Shown here in pieces: positions 39,601 to 50,600 of a DNA stretch of 64,000 bases (position 1 is its first letter; the number at the start of each line of letters is the position of its first letter). The DNA is taken from assembly GCA_022885665.1 (NCBI GenBank), contig JAGQDJ010000049.1:186502-250501 (forward strand), written 5' to 3'. The stretch comes from Triops longicaudatus (Eukaryota > Arthropoda > Branchiopoda > Notostraca > Triopsidae). A model generated the notes under the pieces. The model was not told where the DNA came from. It searched no databases and saw nothing but the letters and a program-made list of their open reading frames with translations. The position numbers and the translations under genes are program-made.

Positions 39601-42600
39601 TTGAAGGATATAAAGGTATATAAAGACTTTTACTTCAGTTGGTACTCTGAATTGAAATTTTCTAGTTATCCGTAATACGCAAAACACGTCGAAACTTCTT
39701 GGAATTCCAAAACTTCTTTGAATAACTATTCCTCCCATAGGTCGTTTCAACTAATATAATACAGTTTATTTTGATTATAGAGTTAAACCCTTTAATTGCA
39801 ACTCAGATAGCGACAAGACCTGACTAACTACAAGCTAATTTCAAGTCCCGTTTTACTCCCACTTAACACAACGGAGATTAACTTAGGTTCACGCCAACTC
39901 GGTTGAGGACAGAGCTAGTATGTTAACACGTAATTTTCATTACCCATTGAGTTTCTTCCAATGATAAATATGTCAATGGACAAGGATAATGTATATCGAA
40001 AAAAAGTAATAAGTAAATAGGAACTTTACCTGGAAACTGTTGTGTAAGCCCCATTCGCAGCTAAAGTCAGAAGTGCAGTTGGATACCAACATTCCATCGA
40101 TGATATCCGTTTCATTGCCGCTCGCATCCCGAAGGACAGAAGCTCCAGCAATCACAGCGAAGACAATATAAGATAAAGAGGTGATGATGATGGCCAAAAG
40201 GGTCCCTTTTGGAATGGCTTTGGATGGATCCTAATTGGATAATTAATCAAGGAACATAAAGTTAAACGGGAGTTAAGTATTTTGGAAATGTTTCAACCAA
40301 AGTTCAGGAGTATTTTAACAATTCTTGCACAAATTTACGACTGAATAAACGAAGGTACCTTGAGATCTCCAGATATATTGGCACCCGCCAAAATTCCTAG
40401 AAAACAGATAAACAAGTGAAAACGTGACTGGATTATATTATGTTAATTGCGTACCAGTAGCTGCGGGGAAAAAGACGGCAAAAACACTAAAAAAGTTGTA
40501 CTGCACACCATCCATGGGTCTGTAGTCTGCATAGAAATTCTCCGAAAAGAGCTCAGCTGTGAAAACATTCGTCAGTTGCAACGGAGTTTAAATATCTAAT
40601 TAATTAACTATGTTAATAGTACAAGAATTAAACACGAATATATTTTTTCACGCAACAGTTAGAAGTCCTTGTTTAGGAAGCGTTTGCCGAATTTGAAAGA
40701 AGAGTAATGTTCTCTCAATTAATTTTGTACACACATCAGGAAAACTTACTGCTGAATCCAATATATCCTTTGCCAAATTCGCCATCTTGGGGTCCCATAA
40801 TGCTTCCCGCGAAAAAATTGGCCAATGAAACGGACAAGATTGCCATAAGTAGGACTTGTGCCTATTATACGTGCAAAGGTGTTATTTCAATTACTCTGGA
40901 GTTACAGCGAAATCCCAATACCTTGGCTTCCCATTCCATGCCAACACTGACGACCATCGTTAGGACGATCAGGGTGATTGATCCCGTGATACGAATATCG
41001 TTTTCCGCGTTGTCGATAATTTTGACGTCCATAGATTTGAGTAGGTCATTGAGCGACTCGCAAAAGCCCACGGTGTGCAACGAAACCGCTACTGCGTTGG
41101 CTAGTGCGAAAATTATACCAATGGCCGCCCCGAACTCGGGTCCCAGTGACCGGGATATCATGTAATAAGTTCCACCTGTAGGGCAAAAAGTCCAGTCTAA
41201 TATTCAGGATTGCGTCATTTTATCAAAAAAGACCCCGTGTTTTAATCTCTGGAAGGGATTGGAATACCGCTTTGGGGTTGATTGAGGGAACTTTTTCGTT
41301 TTCTGGGTACCGTTCTTATTAAGAGCGTCCTTTTAAGGGATTGCAACGCCTCGATAATTTGGGAGCGTATATAAACGACACCTCAGAGAGGTGGAAACAG
41401 GTGTTTTAGAGCATTTTTTTTTCAAGGAGACCGTGAAAGAAACGTTGGCACTATCCAACCCAAACAAGTTCCATCAAGGATGAACTGCTTTGAACCCACC
41501 AAAGAACGGAAAATCCCCAAAAAAGCAGACAAGAGAATGTACCCTTTCTCTGATGGCTTTGTCATTTGGAAATTTTGGATTCCGGATTTTTTTTTGTGTG
41601 TGTGGTGGTGGTGGGGGGGGGGGGGTGAAAAAATAGGTGAGCGATATTAACATGAATTTTGATGGACCTGCGAAAAAATACCGATATTTCGGGAAAATTA
41701 TCGTATAGGCGATCTGGAAAAGTGCGGAGGAAATAATTTGCGTATTTGTGAATCACGGTTATCACAATTATTCTATTTAAGCGATTATCAAGGACTTGTG
41801 AAGAAACCCTTTACAAACAGGAAATGAAAATAGAAATGAAAATGAAGTACGTTATTATTCGAAGACTCATTGCTTAGCGGAAATCAATTAATTTTTTATA
41901 GATAGGAAACAAGATCAGTTTGATATATAATGAATGGCTATGACGCATTGGTGACATCTCCGAATAGAAAGCATGTAACTCACCGGCTTTGATTTGTCCA
42001 TTCGTACTAATAGCAGACATGGATAAAGTTGTTAAGGAAGTCACAGCAGTGGCCAACAGTACAATTAAAATGGCTTGACCTGTAGAAGGGCAGAAAAATC
42101 ATAGGTCAAACGTTGAAGCTTGGAAGAGAAATTGATTGAAGACTTTTCCGGGAAAAAAATTTGCATATTGAAAGCTTTTTAAGATTAAATGCACATTTTC
42201 TTTGTTCAGTAAGTATTCCGAGTAGAATGGTTCTCGATACATTCTAACTTGTCTGATTTTCTTAAATATCTCTCAGTTAACACTTGAAACAAAATTGGGA
42301 AAGTAGTATACTTTTTTAACATTTCAGAAAAGGCTATTCAACAACAAAGAATTGTTCAAATAAGAAAAAGCATGTTTGAGTGAAAACCTTTTTCTTTGAC
42401 GAGCCTTTGACCCGCTTTGTTTTATGTAGTGATACTTATGACTTAATTGAGTTTATTGTCATTAATATACGTTTTATTCTCTAGTTATTAAGAAAATTAT
42501 TATCAAGAAATTAAATTTAATTTCGAAATAACGTCAAGGAAAGTGAAGAAACTGAAGCTCACTGTTACGTTACCAAAACTTAGGAAACAAGTGTTCAGAT

Positions 42601-44645
42601 TAAATAAAAATAGATAGGTATAATCTCGTGGGAGCAAAACATCTCCCATCGTTGTTATTATCTTGCGCATTCTTCTCACTTGATTGTGTTTACAAATCAC
42701 ACGCCGTTGACTGACGGTTTTATGGCATTCCAAACACTTACCGATACCGGCCTCGGCTACGACCCAGGACAAGCGTAAGAAAAGCATCACACCCCATATG
42801 TTGAGGAGACAGCGGATTAAAACGCCTTGAATCCATCCAAATTTCACACCTTCCGTAGAATGATCTTTGTAATTTGCTTCCTTATGCCGTAATAAGAAAG
42901 AGAAAAAGAAAAAATATTGAACGACATATAGTAATCATATATTCATGAGTGTCATTCATCCAGTGAGTAATGAAGCCAGCTTTGCAATTATCGGCTGCTA
43001 GGATAGGTAAAGTTCTCAGTAAAAACGGCAAGTAAACGAAAACATCGTTTAGGAGCTCCGCAGGCGGCGAATTAACCTTCGATTCTTATTAGCTCTGAGA
43101 GCAAGGTTTTACCTTGAGATTCTTTAATTTGTGCAGTATTTCCTTCCCCTGTAGCTAAATTGGCTATCGGTAGACTAATCTACATTTGTTAAGTAGCAAG
43201 AGGGCGTGTCACTTTCGTACAGAAAAACTTTTTTTTTTTTCGGTAAAAAATAATCGGTCCGGGTTTTCTTCGGCATCCCAAACCTGATAAAACCTGTTCA
43301 GACGTTGGCTTTCTTGTGCAAATACAACTTACAAAGTTTGTTTACCGATAAAGAAAATGATTACGTAGATTGAAAATAGTTTCTTTTACAGTCAACCAAA
43401 ACAAAACTCAAATGAAATCACGTGTATGGTTCTTAATAACGTGGATTTTTCCTTAATCACTTGAAAAAAATCTACATAGATTATTTTACTACAACAATAG
43501 AGCAAATAATAGAAGGTAAATAAACAAACCGGTAACCTCACAGTTTTACAGCCAGGTAAAACATCAACACCATTAACGATTAGTTTCGAAAAGGTAAAAC
43601 GAACAAGGGACACACAAGATAAAGAGCTCCACAGGAAACATTTCGAATTTGGGTAAAGTTACGAATTTCGAAGAAAAATTTTGGTATTATTTTCGAACTG
43701 CATTTATGCCTAGAAGGAAGTCGCGTAAAATGTTGGACAAAAAGAAGCGCAGTGCGTTAAACTGCTGTTGCACAGTTTTATGGCCTACGTCAGGATTTCC
43801 TTTACTAGTTTCTTTCGAATTTTTCTGTACATTTTGATTATCCATACTGGCCGCGCTTCTCAAACAATAAACGAGAACTTCAGAAGGTTAAAATTCGAGT
43901 TTACCTGAGCAAATTCAGTTGGGCTTTGGCCATCGGCATCAAGGAGATCATCCAAACTTGGTCGCATTTTGGCATTGTGGTACTGAATACCCAGGCTGTA
44001 ATGCTCAATATGGGGCAGGGTTTCGCGGCTGAGATGGTGTTGTAAACTTTTGGCAAAAGGGCCTGTTTCGCGAAACACTCGTAAACTGCCGCCCCATTGT
44101 TGCTGGTCCGGTAGATCTGCAGCGCGCAGCGATAGGCTCCGATCCCGGTCGCGCACACTGGCCGTTCGTAATGTGTTGGAGTGTTGCTGGGAATGCGCGA
44201 AGGAGTTGTCACTGAAACCTTGTGGATCCATGGTGTACGACGACTGGGGAGCTTGTGAGTGCAAGGGTAGCGGATTCCATAGAGAATAGGAAGCCGACGT
44301 CGCCGAGCCAGGCCCAGTAGTACCTGCCGAAGAGGAGGAGTAATCTGTTCCCATCGCGGAAGGATGAAATCCCAAGCCGCCATTCATGGCTCGAGCGTTG
44401 ACATAGCAACTTTTCCCGCGAGCGTTCGTACGGGGATACGAAGTTATCGCCCCGGGGTTGGCTTTGTGATTAGGCACTGAAGAACGTCTGCGCGGAACAC
44501 CTGACGGCGAACCAGCCGCGTGGTCGGACACAAAGGGGTTGCCTGAAAAAACGCGCGAAACTTGGAATCGCGAACCCTGGTGGGTCGCCATCGGATCAGG
44601 TTCTTTGTGCTGTTTCGAAGAGAAAAAGCCGTAATAGCCTGCCAT
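34574..44645 (-). CDS. cation-chloride cotransporter B (SLC12 family, NCC-like K+ site)
   Basis: Predicted Na-coupled chloride cotransporter, 1183 aa. Coding exons in transcript order: 43905-44645, 42742-42880, 41984-42079, 40922-41175, 40750-40861, 40455-40556, 40359-40396, 40030-40230, 37991-38222, 37793-37914, 37600-37735, 36983-37194, 36674-36915, 36073-36275, 35901-36003, 35732-35841, 35454-35565, 35233-35381, 34787-34898, 34574-34709. The sum is 3552 bases, in frame. The N-terminal exon (247 codons) is much longer than in the other copies, Ser/Gly/Pro-rich, with SPAK/OSR1 motif RFQV at 26-29; the regulatory Thr position reads Ser (HHLSRETLPHIEHY). TM1 LNIWGVMLF, TM6 FPAATGILAG, TM8 ATLSSALAC and TM10 Tyr656 are kept, but the TM3 K+ site is His359 (VSLHTVGF), as in thiazide-sensitive NCC. 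I infer K+-independent NaCl cotransport. A start at Met19 is also possible. Confidence 0.93.
36587..36629. repeat. (ATT)n microsatellite
   Basis: A perfect run of about 14 ATT units inside the intron between coding exons 13 and 14 of cotransporter B. It is likely polymorphic. Confidence 0.95.
38744..38790. repeat. two perfect 20-bp direct repeats, period 27
   Basis: GATTGCGCTAACGCGCTGAT occurs at 38744-38763 and 38771-38790 with a 7-base spacer. It is a recent short duplication, given full identity. Confidence 0.9.
38919..39092. mobile_element. pogo/Tigger-like terminal remnant (non-autonomous, degenerate)
   Basis: The right end, read on the minus strand, starts TACAGTAAAACTTGGTCATA and continues with ACGGACACC. 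This resembles the CAGTAAAACCTCGTTATAAC terminal repeats of Tigger-type elements of the Tc1/mariner superfamily. The left end has a related block, ATAAAATCTCGCTGTAACGA, matching the inverted right end at about 16 of 24 positions. There is no transposase. The boundaries are approximate. Confidence 0.45.
41176..41983 (-). other. intron 3 of cotransporter B with a homopurine/homopyrimidine tract
   Basis: On the plus strand GT and GGT repeats at about 41595-41612 run into 13 consecutive G (41613-41625). The transcript therefore carries a long C-rich tract. No coding sequence is seen in the rest. Confidence 0.7.
42881..43904 (-). other. intron 1 of cotransporter B
   Basis: About 1 kb of AT-rich sequence between the long N-terminal exon and the TM1 exon, phase 0 on both sides, as in A. 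I see no exon or repeat in it. Confidence 0.8.
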
Positions 44646-44853
44646 CTTGCTGTTGTTAACGGAAAACTCTAGTTCTTATGCACATCTGCACTGTAAACTT
44701 CCTTTCCAACACTGTAGGTCTGAGTCTATTAACGGTGGTTATTTGCTATGAACGTGAAGAGTAGATGGGATGTGAGTGGAGCAGCGATTTGTGGGTTGTT
44801 AATGGTTCGGTGGTAAGTCACCAATGCACGCGCGTTCCTCGAGTTGCCTTGTG

Positions 44854-44862
44854 CTTTATATA
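44854..44862 (-). promoter_or_regulatory. TATA box of cotransporter B
   Basis: TATATAAAG on the minus strand, about 210 bases upstream of the B start codon. Transcription would begin about 30 bases further on, leaving a 5' UTR of about 180 bases. No clear initiator motif stands at the expected place. Confidence 0.55.
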
Positions 44863-47542
44863 GGGGAAAAGGAACGCAATGGCGCAGGATTTTGCTGGGG
44901 CTGTGCTTTTTTGTGGTCCTCGTAGGTTGATTTACCATTCGGAGGTCAAGTGTACCCATTGGCACACGTAACACCAATCCATAGCAAAAATCAAGCTGAG
45001 AGTTATATATACACTGACATAGCGGTGCTTGGGGAGAAGTGGCGGTTTGCTCAAGGTGGACGAGATATTATGCTAAGGACGCTTAGAAAGCCTTTTACAG
45101 TGAGAAAAAAATGAGAGCTGAAAGCGATCTAGTCGAAGGCACACAAGTCCCCGTTCAGGTGTACTCATTTGAGGCCTAGTGCTTAACTTGCTTTCTCATA
45201 AGCCCGTGGTTATTCTTAACTAGCGTCATGCTAGATTCACTTGGGGGCGATTTAGATACAATTTACTGTACCATTCATCCTCAAAAAATACGAGCTCGTA
45301 TAGGAAAAGGAATCGTTCTAATCGGTCATTGGCGTCCTTGCGTTAGTTAAACGACAAACGAAGCGAGAAACTTTCCACGTCGAAAAGGGAGTTTGAAAGG
45401 GAGGACACGCGTGTCTAGGGGTGATCTGATATATAATCAAGTCTTCGTCGAAATCCCAGGGGGTATTCTTAGGGTCTGTTATGCTTCATTTTTTTTATAA
45501 ACTTAGGGGATGTAGAGTGATGCAAGGTTGAAAGTGACAGACTGGTTTTAGTTTTATCACAGGTGGGAACATTTTGAGCAAAAGCCACAGGTGATGTAGG
45601 TTTTGGCATTTGAACTTGACCTAGTAACAAGAAAATGAGTCGTATAGTGGCCATGGTCCCGTCCCGTTCCTTGACGGTTTTGTTTCAAGAGTAACCTGGA
45701 TAACGAAATGCCGCGTGCAAGGTCTTCACGTCTCCGTAATGGCGAGTGTTGGCGTTCTGAGAAATTTTGCGCATTTTTTCTTCTGATATTAAAACTTAAA
45801 GTAAATGTAAATTAGAAATAGCGTTGAGTTCGGAGTTCAAGTTTCCTGATTAGACCTAACTTCGGACTAGCGGAGTAAAGTCAACAAGTCATTTCAAAAG
45901 TTTGAAAATTATGTAATGTTGAAAGAACAGAAAACAACCGTTTTTTGAACCAAAAAATGTTGGCAAAGTGTTTTTGTTGTCCGCTATCATTCATACTGCG
46001 CATCAAGCGAAGTAATGCGTTTCGATATCTGAAGTGTTGGTCCACATTTTAACCAAATTTTTGTTATCTCCTTTGACAAACTTAAGGTTATGTAAGAGTT
46101 TTCATTTTCGTTGTCACTTGACTTCGATAAACCTTATGTTATTTGGTTTATATTTGTCTGTGTGTGGCACTGTAGTTTCTTTTTTTTTTCTAGTGCACAA
46201 TGTGTTAGAAGCTTAGTTATGTGCAAGTTGTCCTTGAGGAAGAATTTTCAAAATTTACTTACACGAGAATGGCCAAAAACGACGTGTTTGTTATCCAGAG
46301 AGGAAATTGTAGTGTTTGTTTGCCACGCTAAATTGACATTTCGCGCATTTCCTTCATTTCCGGAATAAAATAACTATTTTCTTGTGTTATCGAATCAGTT
46401 TTATGTTCTTATCCACTTATTATTCCCACTGCTAAATGAAAAATGAATAAAAAATGAAATAAACATATGGCTACAAAACACAGTGAGAAAACACGGTGTT
46501 CTTGTCCGGAGTCGTTCTTGTATGTTTCGATAATTTTGCTCTCTAGGTCCATATTTCTACGCTTTTCACGTCAAATTTTAGTAAAAAGTTACTGCATTTC
46601 TTTGATAATTTTATTTCTACTCCAAACATCTAAAACAGTAGTATCTGCTTATTTTTCAATAATTCTTTATCAATATTCAGGAATATTCAGTTTAAAAAAT
46701 CAAATAAACTTTATTTTGTTTCGAGATACTTCGTTTACCTTCATATATATTTAAACTCAATTACTTCATTTTCTTTGTGAGCAAGAAAGTTTTCGCCTTG
46801 GTTTTGGCATTAACTCATGAATAATATGTGTATAATGTTTTTTCATTATTTTCTATGAAAAGTATAATTAAAGGATTGAAATGCACTTTATTTTCGACGG
46901 TTATCCCTCACTTAAGTTTCCTAAAATTGTTATTAAACATGTTAGTCTAATTTTCTCAACTATTTGACTAGGTAGCCCTTCGTTTTTCGAAGCTGGGACA
47001 TATAAATTTAAAGTATCTACATAAAATAATAATTGCCGATGCAAAGTATACGCATCTTATTTTGATGCGTGACAGGAGACAAGCTTCTTGAAGCGACTAC
47101 TCTGATGCCATAGGATCTCGCCAGATTGTCTGAGGTTTCGTGAACGATAAGCGTGTGTACTCAAGGGATTTTTCTACGGATTAGAAGGCGCAGAAGTTTT
47201 TTAAAAAAAAGAAAAAAGACTACCGGGAATGTTAACATGTGTGCATAGTCCCAAGTCCTTGATTGATAGCAACACTATCACGTGTTTGGTATTCCCGTCG
47301 TACCAAACTTATATTAAATTGTTTTCCAATTGTTCTCGAACTGTCGGCTGATACTGTCGTGCAAATATCGTGATCAGATAGTGCAAATTATGTTGACTAC
47401 AATTAATCCTAACGAATTCCTTCGAGAGGTCAGATTTAATCAAAGGCTTACTATAATCAATTTTATCTTTTTTTCTTGTTAGCTTGGTAGGTTTTTCCCT
47501 TTAAGAATCAGTTGCGGTTATTTGTGACATTTAAGTATGAGT

Positions 47543-47548
47543 TTTATT
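47543..47548 (-). promoter_or_regulatory. candidate polyadenylation signal of cotransporter C
   Basis: AATAAA on the minus strand 130 bases downstream of the C stop codon, followed by a T-rich stretch on that strand. Confidence 0.45.
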
Positions 47549-47677
47549 TTTTCTTAGAAAATGTTTAACATCGTAGAACGCGTCAATTATGACTATTTCG
47601 TTGATATACACATTCATATAAATTTGGCGGAAGGAATAAAGCATTTTTATACAACAATTAAACAAATTTTCTCCATA

Positions 47678-50600
47678 CTAGGAATAAAATGTAAGGACGG
47701 AAGTTTGGTTGCCTCGAACAAGGAGGAACGGTGGCATTCCTTGAGTTAATGTTTCTAGCCATGCCATATAAAGCGGAGCTGAAATGGTGCCCTTTCTTGG
47801 CATGGGTAACGTCCTAGAAAACGAGTCACGTAAGGAATATTGTACTTCATGCTTGTCGGGTAATCATTTGCGTAATGCACAAATGGTAATAATAATACTT
47901 ACATCACAATCAGGTTAGCTGTAATGGAATGTTGGAAAAGAATCTCTCGTAATCGCATGTGGCGCTCTGACTTCGTGGCTGCTGCGGCCAATTCAACGTC
48001 CGTTAGGGCAACTATAAATTAAATAAAAATAGAAATGAAGCTATTCCTCGAATGTTGCAGCTAAGGCATACTTTCGGGATTGTTGGCGTTAAAGACACTG
48101 ACCAATTGTTTAAACCACTGTTGTGTACTATTTTCTGGCGATTTGTTAATGTGGGGGATAGCAATTACGTCCGAGACGTCAATTCGGAATTTGGCCAAAA
48201 GGGCTGCCATTCTTTAAAAACAAACAATTAAAACGACAAGGTCAGCAAGTCATTTCGCAACAAAAATACAAACACAAGTCAAAGAGACAAGGCAATAAAT
48301 GAATAAGTAGAATACATGATTAAGTATATTAGTAGATAATGACAGGCCAAGTGTTAATTTAGGGTTTTCGTTCACTCTACAGATACTTCCTTAAAAATTA
48401 TGTAGAATTGTTTTTAATTTGATTTATAGCTTTGAAATATACGTATTGCTAATGAGAATCTCGCAATAGGGGGAGTCGAACTACGTAAAAGTAAAATTAA
48501 TAGTAATAGAAATAATATAAGATGAGGTTGATTTTAAGGTCTTGTGACGAAAGTCTTACTCTTTTTGCTCTTTTTCAATTTCTTCATGACTAGTCGCCAG
48601 ACAGAAGATGCGCAATCTTGAATTGGCCCACTCCGACCTATTACTTATTATGTGTGGCAGGAGAAGGGTTAAACCTAAGAAATCAGAAATTAGACCACAC
48701 ATTTGAACCGTCTATTTTTACTATAACTTACCACCATCCTCATAAAGCCAATAAACGTCAATTGTTCCTTTAGGTTGCTTGCGCCGGAATCGAGTGATGT
48801 TATCTACTACGTCAGAAGGCAAAGGATTGCCGGCTGGGTCCCTAGAATTCAAACGAGAAATAGTGTTTGGTACTACGGAATTAGAATCGAAGCGTAAGAA
48901 ATTATTTGATTCAATTTTTTTCAAAGGCTCTGAAATATTATTTTTTTTCTAAATTTCAAATTGAAAACTAAGAAGTTAGGAGCTTAGTTAAACGAAAGTT
49001 ACCCTTCAATTATTAATAAAAGTTTTGAAATACCTGAGAATGGTTTTTTCCTTCTTTTGCGCCTTTGGTGAAGCTTTGCTTGACACCTCGGAACTCAACT
49101 GCTCTTTGCTTACATGAAAGTTTATCTGAGTAAGTCCGGGTGAACTTGTGTCTACGCTGCATTCGCTGCCTGAAGTTGTAACAACCACAATTTTTAGTAC
49201 ATGAGTACTTTATTCTTATATAAGATCGCTCCAGAATTAAAAGTGAACATTACCGACGGAAGTATTCGAAAGGGCAGAGATAGATCGGGGCAGTTGCTTT
49301 GCGTACTCTTCTGGGTCGCCAACGACGCCAGTGAAATCGAGGCCTCCTTGGACACGGAATATTGTCAGGGCAACATTCATGTCAAATGCCTCGCTAAAAA
49401 AATAAATAAAAAAATAAAATAAAAAATAAATAAATATGAAAAACTAAGAAAAGTAAGGGATAACAAGTACATTTAAAAAGTAACTGAATTAAAAATAAAT
49501 ACGTTACGGATGAACTTCAACTTCTCTGCCCTAAAATAACGATTTGAAACATGTAGGACTCCTATCTGTCCAATCCTTTGGATTTTTTATACATTATCTG
49601 TTAACAGACACACTACAGAAAACTTAACTCCGGTATAATAGTCTAAGAATTAAATAGATAGCTTATAACTTTGTCGCATTGAGTAAATATAATTGTCTTA
49701 TGACGTGAAAGAAAATGATAGTTAAGGGAGGGCGCGGCTCCTTACTGTATGGCACCGAAGTACTGGTCAAGTTGTCCTTTACAAGTCCTCCAATCGCTCT
49801 TGTATCCGAGAAGGAGAACGTTGGGTCGCATTTTGCCAAGACCAGTTGTTTGTAACAGTGCCACTGTACCAGCTTGAAAGGTCTGGTTATCAAGTAGGTA
49901 GTAAAACGCTTTGGTTTTGTGACGGCGTAACCACGCAAGAGCTTTTTGGATCAAAATTTGTCTATTCCGTGACGTTTGTTGTACCTACAAGTTGGTAGAT
50001 AACGGGTTTTTGAGAACTAAATTGATTGAACTCAAAAAAGTAGTGGAAACAAGACTTGGGATACCTGAAGGACGTGGCCGCAGAGCAAAAGAGAATGGTT
50101 TTTGCATATAGAGTAAGCAAAATCGACCAAAGAAGGACGACTGCCTGGGAAACCCGTTAGGACGAGAACTTGAGGACGATAATTTTTTACGTGGTCTTCC
50201 GTGTAACTTAATTGTTGTACCGAGTACAAAGCTGTTTTAAATGCTTGCGCTTGGCCAGAAGATCCCCAGTTTACGTCATCTAATAGGAACGTTTAGCATT
50301 TTAAAGAAGAAAGAAGCGTGAAATCCTACTTTTCTTGCGGTACAGGACGATTAAGTATAGTGCAGCTGCGCAGATAATCGTAATAATGGCAGTAATCCAA
50401 CTGATGAGGAACATACAGACCACGCATAGAAATGCGGCTAGCAAGGACAACCACATATTGTAGTACTAGCAAATAGAGAGGTATTAGTAATTTGCCTGAC
50501 TATTAAATATTAATTGCTTACCTTGAAGGTTGGACGCCAACCAATCGGCCTGACCAATGAAACGTGGAAAGTACAGAAATTTAGCAAGGCGAAAGTGAGG

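Larger units (their letters stand above)
38223..40029 (-). other. 1.8-kb intron of cotransporter B with inserted repeats
   Basis: It separates the TM7 exon from the TM8 exon. The same intron is about 300 bases in A, so most of this length looks inserted. It contains a direct repeat (38744-38790) and a pogo/Tigger-like remnant (38919-39092). Open frames of up to 107 codons inside it resemble no family. Confidence 0.7.
44646..47677. other. intergenic region between cotransporters C and B
   Basis: About 3 kb. The 450 bases next to B include its 5' UTR and a TATA box. The remainder is AT-rich with no recognisable gene; open frames of up to 95 codons around 46.0-46.8 kb have no family resemblance. 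Confidence 0.6.
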
